This document shows positions 36,648-42,116 of a DNA stretch of 42,116 bases, piece by piece. This DNA comes from Methylotenera sp. GTDB lineage: Bacteria; Pseudomonadota; Gammaproteobacteria; Burkholderiales; Methylophilaceae. Below the pieces are notes generated by a model, which did no database searches, had not been told where the DNA came from, and worked only from the letters and a program-made list of their open reading frames with translations. Every line of letters starts with the position of its first letter. Position 1 is the stretch's first letter. The position numbers and the translations under genes were made by a program. The stretch is taken from positions 1 to 42,116 of the forward strand of contig JAURWJ010000131.1 of NCBI GenBank assembly GCA_030655015.1, read 5' to 3'.

Positions 36648-37583
36648 TTAATCCTCTCTTTTACCCTTTATTGAGGCATAGCTTGGCTCATTTGACCAAG
36701 TTGCCATTCTATTTCCATAAAGAATTGCCTGTAGCTTCGGCGCTTCTTCATCGGTTGCTTGGCGTCCGAATTTTAGAAAGAACTCATAACGCATCCTGTC
36801 CATTTGGGTGTTGCTAAACCCTTCGTTTCTTGCTCTATTGGGAGTGGGTATGTGAGTTTGAGGTCTAGTTAAGGTGTTCCGTTGCGTTTTGATTGCAGGT
36901 TTTCTGGCATGGCGCATAGCCGCCCGAACTTTGTCGATAAATATCCGCTCTGCTTCTCTTTGCTTAGGATGAAATAGCCAGCGTTTTGAGTTTATGTCAT
37001 TTTTAAGTTTGGTGTAGAGCTCTTCTCTTGATAGGATGGCGTCTACTAAATCTAAATGTATTTCAATTGCTGGTAAGCCCTGCTTTCTGATGTGTCGCAA
37101 TTTGTTTCTATCTACCTTATGAGTTACCGCTATTTCAACGAATAACCTCTTTGAGTTTGATTCTAAGGTTACGTCAGGGGTGAACCTGTCCTCCGCTTGC
37201 TCTATGAACGCCATTGATATAGGCACTTCTCCACCATTGGCTACAATCTGCTCATGTCTAACTGGAGTATAGCTGCGCTTTAATACTTTTTCTTTTTCAA
37301 ATTTGTACTGAGGCAAAACAACACTAGTTAACTCCTTGAATAGTTCTTTAGCTAATAAATGAAGTGCTGTTTCAGCTGCACCAGAGCATTCTGTATCTGC
37401 TGCATGTGCAAAGTGATCAATTCTTTCTGGGCCTTTTTTTGCAATAAGTGGTTTTCCACATGCTACACATTTACAGTCGCACGCCAATCCTCTTGTAACA
37501 ACTGAAATATGTACGAGTTGATTGTTTTTGAGGGCATAAGCCGTTTTATGCTCTTTGACTCTATAAATTTGGAAGTTACTCAT
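36648..37583 (-). CDS. CoiA-like PD-(D/E)XK nuclease-family protein
   Basis: This 311-aa protein has an N-terminal zinc-ribbon-like region (C35, C37, C39, C42 in CDCKCVACGKP, then HFAHAADTEC with H57/H60/C66). The ETALHLLAKELF helix follows, the arrangement seen in CoiA-type competence/nuclease proteins. The putative nuclease core reads T-P-D137-V ... F-V-E150-I-A-V-T-H and K161, matching PD-(D/E)XK chemistry. The C-terminal ~90 residues are Arg-rich and probably bind nucleic acid. A role in DNA processing or defence is inferred from the fold and from its place beside a toxin-antitoxin pair. It lies 12 nt downstream of the desaturase gene on the same strand. Confidence 0.72.
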   Translation of the reverse strand: MSNFQIYRVKEHKTAYALKNNQLVHISVVTRGLACDCKCVACGKPLIAKKGPERIDHFAHAADTECSGAAETALHLLAKELFKELTSVVLPQYKFEKEKVLKRSYTPVRHEQIVANGGEVPISMAFIEQAEDRFTPDVTLESNSKRLFVEIAVTHKVDRNKLRHIRKQGLPAIEIHLDLVDAILSREELYTKLKNDINSKRWLFHPKQREAERIFIDKVRAAMRHARKPAIKTQRNTLTRPQTHIPTPNRARNEGFSNTQMDRMRYEFFLKFGRQATDEEAPKLQAILYGNRMATWSNEPSYASIKGKRED

Positions 37584-37595
37584 TCTCTTATTAAG

Positions 37596-38456
37596 CTACT
37601 CATTATTCGCGTAGTTTTTGACCTCACCATCCACCACATCAGGCGACAAGCCCAAGCTGGTCGTTTGCCTTGTCACTCGAAATGGCAGCCACAGCAATTG
37701 CCACAAACCAAGACGAGATTGTTCTCGAATATAAGGTAACCCCAGCGCCACCTTTTCATGGCCTGCACTCGGAGGTGCATGATGATAAGTGCCACAGAGT
37801 CGATCCCATATCGATAGAAAAAAACCAAAATTGGTATCCATTTCATCACGACTTATTGAATGATGCACGCGGTGCATGTTGGGCGTGACGAACAACCATC
37901 GTAGTATCCAATCCAGTCGATCCGGGTAGCGAATATTAGCGTGGGTAAACACAGCGGCACCGTTAAGCGTTGCTTCAAATGCGATGACCACCCAAGGATC
38001 AATACCAAGTGCGGCGACTATCGCAGCTTTATAAATCAAAGAAATGATAATTTCTATGGGGTGAAAACGCAGCCCGCTACTGGCATCAATATCCAAATCA
38101 GCATGATGCATGCTATGTAACCGCCAGAAAACGGGCAAGGCATGGGACATCACGTGCTGTAAATAAATGGCAAAATCCAGCATCAGGAATGCAATCAACG
38201 CCTCTGCCCAGAACGGCAGATCGAGCACGCTCATTAATCCCCAGCCGTGGTCTTGTGCATAAACTGCTGTCAGATATGCGGCAGCTCCTAAGGTGAAACG
38301 CTGCACAAGAACATCAATGCCAACCAAACTGAAATTAATCACCCAACGCCCTACCCTAGGCTGCGTTGGTGGGCGTTTGGGAAATAGGAGTTCCAACCAT
38401 ACAGCAAGCAGATAAACACCCAAGAAAATACCAAATCGTAAATATGCCTCCACCAA
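37596..38456 (-). CDS. Sterol desaturase / fatty acid hydroxylase family membrane protein
   Basis: This is a non-haem di-iron membrane oxygenase (about 286 aa). The histidine boxes are complete: HVMSH, HSMHH and HRVHH (H103-H107, H116-H120 and H197-H201 counted from TTG 38462), with extra His at RFHP and THAN. Four to five hydrophobic helices are visible. There is no ATG: TTG 38456 or GTG 38453 lies at a good distance from GGAG, while TTG 38462 is too close. The substrate (lipid hydroxylation or desaturation) is unknown. It is divergent from the organoarsenical cluster across a 205-bp gap. Confidence 0.85.
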   Translation of the reverse strand: MVEAYLRFGIFLGVYLLAVWLELLFPKRPPTQPRVGRWVINFSLVGIDVLVQRFTLGAAAYLTAVYAQDHGWGLMSVLDLPFWAEALIAFLMLDFAIYLQHVMSHALPVFWRLHSMHHADLDIDASSGLRFHPIEIIISLIYKAAIVAALGIDPWVVIAFEATLNGAAVFTHANIRYPDRLDWILRWLFVTPNMHRVHHSISRDEMDTNFGFFLSIWDRLCGTYHHAPPSAGHEKVALGLPYIREQSRLGLWQLLWLPFRVTRQTTSLGLSPDVVDGEVKNYANNE

Positions 38457-38576
38457 GGACAACTCCTATCGACTAAAACCAAATATCTAAAAACTACTCC
38501 AATCACTATAATCTTTAAAGCAATCTTTGCAAAATAGTTCATCACTCAAGTAAAAGTGATTACCTGCGCATAAAAT

Positions 38577-38607
38577 TTGTAAGGAATTTAAAATACGTAC
38601 GTCTAAT
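38577..38607 (+). promoter_or_regulatory. Candidate ECF-sigma promoter upstream of the organoarsenical cluster
   Basis: TTGTAAGGAATTTAAAA (38577-38593), six nt, then CGTCTAAT (38600-38607), 54 bp before the first gene at 38662. It matches the msrBA upstream element in sequence and exact spacing (CGWCTRAT in both). This supports starting the first gene at 38662 rather than at the upstream ATG 38614, which would leave almost no leader. Confidence 0.62.
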
Positions 38608-38661
38608 CACTGTATGATTTTTTTAATTTACTTTTCATTAGTACATACTGCAAATAATAAT

Positions 38662-39381
38662 ATGACCCAGCCGACATTAGTTTTAGTATGCAAGCGACCC
38701 GCGCTAGGTGTTGGCAAACAACGTCTTGCTGCAAAAATTGGACAGGAGACTGCACTGAAAATTGCAGAGGCACTACTTGCCTGCGCAATGGAAGACGTTC
38801 TGGCTTGGTCTGGTACTGTTGTCATTGCACCAGCAGATGCTAAAGACTGCCAATGGGCGACTAATAGTTTTAAACAAACACATACCGATGTAATGGTGCT
38901 GCCCCAAGTCGGCGGCAATCTAGGCCAACGCCTGAATGCACTAGATTGTGCATTACGTAGCAGTGGCTTTAATCAGCTGATATACATCGGGAGCGATGCA
39001 CCAGATATTGGTATCACCGACTATATTGCAGCAAGCGATGCATTTTTAAATGTTGATACTATGCTCAAACCTACGATTGATGGCGGTGTCTCTATCATGG
39101 CTAGCTGCAAACCGTGGCCGGATCTTACCCATTTACCATGGAGCACTTCGCAATTGGGTGACGGCTTATCTTTACTGTGCCAACAAAATGGACATGTTAT
39201 TGGCAAGCTACCAGTGGGATTTGACGTGGATGAATTTGAAGATTTACCTTACTTGGTGGTGAAGCTCGCACAAGATCAACGCCCTGCCAGACGCGCGCTT
39301 CTAGCGTTGGCACGCCAAATTATTCAGCAAAAAACCTCTAAACAAAAGGTGATGATGCCGAGCGAAGGCAATTATGTCTAA
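38662..39381 (+). CDS. TIGR04282-type transferase (DUF2064, arsenosugar-biosynthesis-associated)
   Basis: This 239-aa nucleotidyltransferase/glycosyltransferase-fold protein belongs to the DUF2064 family. The N-terminal block LVLVCKRPALGVGKQRLAAKIG matches the family's K-P-x-x-G-x-x-K-x-R-L-A motif. LIYIGSDAPDIGITDYIAASDAF is the conserved GSDxP region, and PTIDGGVSIMASC follows. Family members are annotated as arsenosugar-biosynthesis or rSAM-associated transferases; the exact sugar donor is unknown. The next gene's ATG overlaps its 3' end by 8 bp. The ORF is open upstream to 38614, but the promoter placement favours 38662. Confidence 0.85.
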   Translation: MTQPTLVLVCKRPALGVGKQRLAAKIGQETALKIAEALLACAMEDVLAWSGTVVIAPADAKDCQWATNSFKQTHTDVMVLPQVGGNLGQRLNALDCALRSSGFNQLIYIGSDAPDIGITDYIAASDAFLNVDTMLKPTIDGGVSIMASCKPWPDLTHLPWSTSQLGDGLSLLCQQNGHVIGKLPVGFDVDEFEDLPYLVVKLAQDQRPARRALLALARQIIQQKTSKQKVMMPSEGNYV

Positions 39382-40087
39382 AGTAAGCATTATTATTCCA
39401 TGCTATAACGATGAACAAAAGCTGGCGCAACTGTTAGCGCAATTACAGCATTTGCTGCACACGCCGATTGAGGTGATTGTGGTTGATGGTGCGGCTAGCT
39501 TGGCGTGTGAAAAAATATGCAAGCAATATCAAGCACACTGGCTACCAAGCGAGCCTTGTCGCGGCAAACAGCTACTTGCAGGTGCGGCAACGGCACAAGG
39601 TGATGCACTGTGGTTTTTACATGCCGATGCACACGTGCCAACAGACCCGATAACAGTGATACAGATCGCACTCGAAAAAGGCGCGCTGGGTGGCTACTTT
39701 AAATTCAAGTTTGATGCCCCGCGCGCTTGGCCTGCATTTATTTTAGAGCCGGCTATTGCACTACGTTGCCGCTATGGTATCCCTTATGGGGACCAAGGCT
39801 TATTCATGACCAAGCAAGCTTATGTTGAAGCTGGCGGACATGCTCCCTGGCCTTTGTTTGAAGAAGTACCATTGGTTAAAAATTTACGCAAATTAGGCCA
39901 TTTTGTTGCTTTGGATGCGCCTTTATTGGTTGACCCAAGGCGCTGGCAACATGATGGCTGGTGGCATCGCACCTGGGAAAACCGCAAGCTGGCACTGGCT
40001 TTTGTACGCGGAAATGCTCCGCAGAAATTAGCAGCACGCTATCGCAGCCACATTACCAATTTTAATGACGAAAAAAACGAGGCATAA
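39374..40087 (+). CDS. TIGR04283-type GT2 glycosyltransferase (arsenosugar-biosynthesis-associated)
   Basis: This is a family-2 glycosyltransferase of 237 aa. KVSIIIPCYNDEQKLAQLLAQL and EVIVVDGAAS form the nucleotide-binding N-terminus. FLHADAHVP supplies the DxD-like metal site, and YGIPYGDQGLFMTKQAYVEAGG with PLFEEVPLVKNLRKLG are strongly family-specific for TIGR04283. A GAAGG ribosome site lies within the preceding gene, and the start overlaps it by 8 bp, indicating coupling. It ends 1 nt before the arsM-like start. A role in attaching sugar to an organoarsenical is inferred from known family neighbourhoods. Confidence 0.88.
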   Translation: MSKVSIIIPCYNDEQKLAQLLAQLQHLLHTPIEVIVVDGAASLACEKICKQYQAHWLPSEPCRGKQLLAGAATAQGDALWFLHADAHVPTDPITVIQIALEKGALGGYFKFKFDAPRAWPAFILEPAIALRCRYGIPYGDQGLFMTKQAYVEAGGHAPWPLFEEVPLVKNLRKLGHFVALDAPLLVDPRRWQHDGWWHRTWENRKLALAFVRGNAPQKLAARYRSHITNFNDEKNEA

Positions 40088-40088
40088 C

Positions 40089-41168
40089 ATGCAAGAAACC
40101 ATAATAAAAAAAGGTCAAGCCGAGATACAGGATAATGTACGCCAGTATTATGGCGAAACACTGACAGGCTCGGTGGATTTACAAACTAACGCCTGTTGCA
40201 CGGATGCGGGGCTGCCTAATTATGTGAAGCCTATACTATCGCAAGTGCATGATGAGGTGCTGATGCGTTACTACGGTTGCGGCTTGGTACTGCCAGAACT
40301 GCTGGATGGCCTAACTATACTTGATCTCGGCTGCGGTGCCGGGCGTGACGTTTATGTGCTATCTAAATTAGTCGGTGAACAAGGTCGTGTCATTGGTGTA
40401 GATATGACTGAAGAACAGTTGGCCGTGGCACGTCAGCATCAAGACCATCACCGTCAGGTATTTGGTCATGCGGAGAGCAACGTACTATTTTTACATGGCT
40501 ATATTGAGCGTTTGCACGAATTAGATTTGGACGACAACAGTGTAGATATTATCGTGTCCAATTGTGTCATTAACTTGGCCGTGGATAAAGCCGCAGTGCT
40601 AAGTGAGGCATTCCGCGTACTCAAATCTGGTGGCGAGCTGTATTTTTCAGACGTATATGCAGATAGGCGCATCCCGAAAGCACTCACACTTGACCCTGTT
40701 TTATATGGTGAATGCCTAAGTGGTGCACTGTACTGGAATGACTTTCACAATCTGGCAAAAGCGCATGGCTTTGATGATCCACGCTTGGTGGTCGACCGCC
40801 CGATTACCATTGGCAATAGTGAGTTAGCGGCGCGTACCGGCAATATCAAGTTTTTCTCAGCGACTTATCGCTTATTCAAATTGGCAGGCTTAGAGCCAGC
40901 TTGCGAGGACTACGGGCAATCGGTTGTATATCGCGGCACCATCCAGCATCATCCGCATGCTTTTATTTTAGATAAACATCACTTTATTGAAACCGGCAAA
41001 CACTTCCCTGTATGCGGCAATACTTGGCGCATGCTGCACGACACACGCTTTGCCAAGCATTTTGATTTTTATGGCAATTTTGACAAACACTTTGGCATTT
41101 TTGAAGGTTGCGGTGCAGCTCTTCCTTATGATGGCAATGCCAGCGATCAAACAGGTGGGTGCTGCTAA
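40089..41168 (+). CDS. arsM: ArsM-like arsenite S-adenosylmethionine methyltransferase
   Basis: This 359-aa class I methyltransferase has SAM motif I LTILDLGCGAGRDVYVLSKLVG and post-I VIGVDMTEEQL. The arsenic-binding cysteines of ArsM are all placed: C36/C37 in TNACCTD, C64 in YYGCGLVLPE, C159 in SNCVINL and C209 in GECLSGAL. They correspond to the four-Cys set known in ArsM/AS3MT. The C-terminus ends GGCC (vicinal Cys). ATG 40089 has CGAGG seven nt upstream; an in-frame start at 40065 would overlap the glycosyltransferase. It methylates As(III) stepwise; here the product probably feeds arsenosugar or a related compound made by the neighbours. Confidence 0.92.
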   Translation: MQETIIKKGQAEIQDNVRQYYGETLTGSVDLQTNACCTDAGLPNYVKPILSQVHDEVLMRYYGCGLVLPELLDGLTILDLGCGAGRDVYVLSKLVGEQGRVIGVDMTEEQLAVARQHQDHHRQVFGHAESNVLFLHGYIERLHELDLDDNSVDIIVSNCVINLAVDKAAVLSEAFRVLKSGGELYFSDVYADRRIPKALTLDPVLYGECLSGALYWNDFHNLAKAHGFDDPRLVVDRPITIGNSELAARTGNIKFFSATYRLFKLAGLEPACEDYGQSVVYRGTIQHHPHAFILDKHHFIETGKHFPVCGNTWRMLHDTRFAKHFDFYGNFDKHFGIFEGCGAALPYDGNASDQTGGCC

Positions 41169-41193
41169 TTGCGGCAGCGTATAAAAGTGGACA

Positions 41194-42116
41194 TGAAAGT
41201 TATTCCTATTCAAGTAGCACCGCTAGCAAAGTCGCCAGCTTGGTATCAAACTCCAGCTGGTGAGCCGCGCGGCTTTATACAGCCTCACGCGTTAGATGAG
41301 CTTTGGTTTCATACTGGCACAGCCTGCAACCTTGCTTGCCCGTTTTGCCTGGAAGGCTCGAAACCTAGCGACACACGCTTGCAATTGCTACGTTTAGCCG
41401 ATGCTAAACCATTTATAGATGAAGCGCTCACCTTAGGCGTGAAGCAGTTTTCATTTACAGGTGGTGAGCCGTTTATTGCAAAAGATATGGTAAAAATTCT
41501 CGATTACGCCTTGCAGTTTCGTCCATGCCACGTGCTCACCAACGCTACTGAACCGCTTATCAAACGCTTAAAACAGCTTAAGCCTTTGCTACAGCATCAA
41601 AATAAACTGCACTTTCGTGTCAGTTTAGACCACTTTGAAGCGTCTAAGCATGACATAGGACGTGGTGCTGGCATGTTTGATTTAGCGTTGCAAGGTTTGC
41701 GGGCATTGCAAGAGATGGGGTTTTCGGTCTCTGTTGCCAATCAAATGCTGATAGACAGCACACCAGAAGAAACTGCACGACAATTTAAAACGGTTTTTAA
41801 AATGGCTGGCTTACCAGAAGATTTACACCGTGTGGAGTTCCCCGATTTTCATCCACCTGGCTTGAATGTAGCAACGCCACAAATCAGCGCCAACTGCATG
41901 GTGACTTACCAAACTAAAGACTCGCGCCGTGCCTATATGTGCGCTTTTAGCAAAATGGTGATTAAAGAACAAGGCAAAATGCGCGTATATGCTTGCTCGC
42001 TGGTGGATGACGATGCTGATTATGGCCTGGCTGACACGCTCACTGAAAGTATGCAGCAGGCCGTGAGCATGAAGCACCACCGCTGCTATAGTTGCTTCAA
42101 ATATGGGGCTTCTTGC
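41194..42116 (+). CDS. Radical SAM protein of the organoarsenical cluster (partial, 3' end cut)
   Basis: 307 residues are present and the frame is still open at the window edge. The radical SAM cluster motif is C45-N-L-A-C49-P-F-C52 in HTGTACNLACPFCLEG, followed by FTGGEPF (from 88), HVLTNATEP, and HFRVSLDHFEASKHD. The C-terminal part has many further cysteines (SANCMV, AYMCAF, VYACSLV, and RCYSCFKYGASC at the very end), which could ligate an auxiliary cluster. ATG 41194 is 25 bp after arsM; an in-frame GTG at 41188 is possible. In arsenosugar pathways a radical SAM enzyme transfers a 5'-deoxyadenosyl group to methylated arsenic, so this is the likely counterpart. I cannot equate it with ArsS by eye. 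Confidence 0.82.

Noticed and set aside
1-42116. tRNA, rRNA or riboswitch genes
   Set aside because: None was found by eye in the intergenic regions; no cloverleaf with a GGTTCRA-type T arm was seen.

Overview
The window reads as a chromosomal segment of a Gram-negative betaproteobacterium. My best guess is the Methylophilaceae (Methylotenera-like). The grounds are a 14-subunit-type nuo operon, a miaB-phoH-ybeY-corC-lnt-glyQS-gmhB-plsC block, lipoprotein and LPS genes, and moderately AT-leaning DNA. The family assignment is inference from protein character; no search was run.

Layout. (1) 1-10739, minus strand: the respiratory complex I operon from nuoA (GTG start at 10739) to a truncated nuoL at the left edge. 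It is tightly packed, with several 1-bp stop/start overlaps. The one loose junction, nuoE/nuoD, carries a repeat element. (2) 10740-12590: about 1.8 kb without an intact gene. It holds an AT-rich stretch with two exact DnaA-box 9-mers and a 14-bp palindrome, then a badly decayed IS1595-family transposase. (3) 12591-17060: a secreted EF-hand protein, an OmpR/EnvZ-type two-component system, and a bifunctional CysG-type siroheme synthase. (4) 17157-29609: a housekeeping block, mostly plus strand. It covers tRNA modification (miaB), RNA maturation and stress (phoH, ybeY), a CorC-like protein, apolipoprotein N-acyltransferase, both glycyl-tRNA synthetase subunits, heptose phosphatase, a PlsC acyltransferase and a YgjP-type metalloprotein. 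psiE-like, BamE-like and mscL genes are interspersed. The lnt-glyQ, glyQ-glyS and glyS-gmhB junctions each contain an inverted-repeat element. (5) 29842-33635: SCO1-type copper chaperone, ilvE, a small CHCC zinc protein, a cold-shock/DUF1294 fusion, and exported methionine sulfoxide reductases msrB-msrA. (6) 33696-38456: an accessory-looking stretch with a GC-rich putative lipoprotein gene, a frameshifted DUF3047 gene, a MazEF-like toxin-antitoxin pair, a CoiA-like nuclease and a sterol-desaturase-family enzyme. (7) 38662-42116 (continues off the edge): a four-gene cluster of two TIGR04282/TIGR04283-type transferases, an ArsM-like arsenite methyltransferase with all four expected cysteines, and a radical SAM enzyme. 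It probably makes an organoarsenical such as an arsenosugar.

The most interesting signals are in the last part. The organoarsenical cluster and the msrBA operon 6 kb away share a near-identical upstream element (TTGTAAGGAATTTAAAA, 6 nt, CGWCTRAT). It looks like an ECF sigma-factor promoter and would place both in one envelope or oxidative stress regulon. A 316-bp MITE-like element also supplies the last codons and stop of lnt, and its core resembles the repeat inside the nuo operon.
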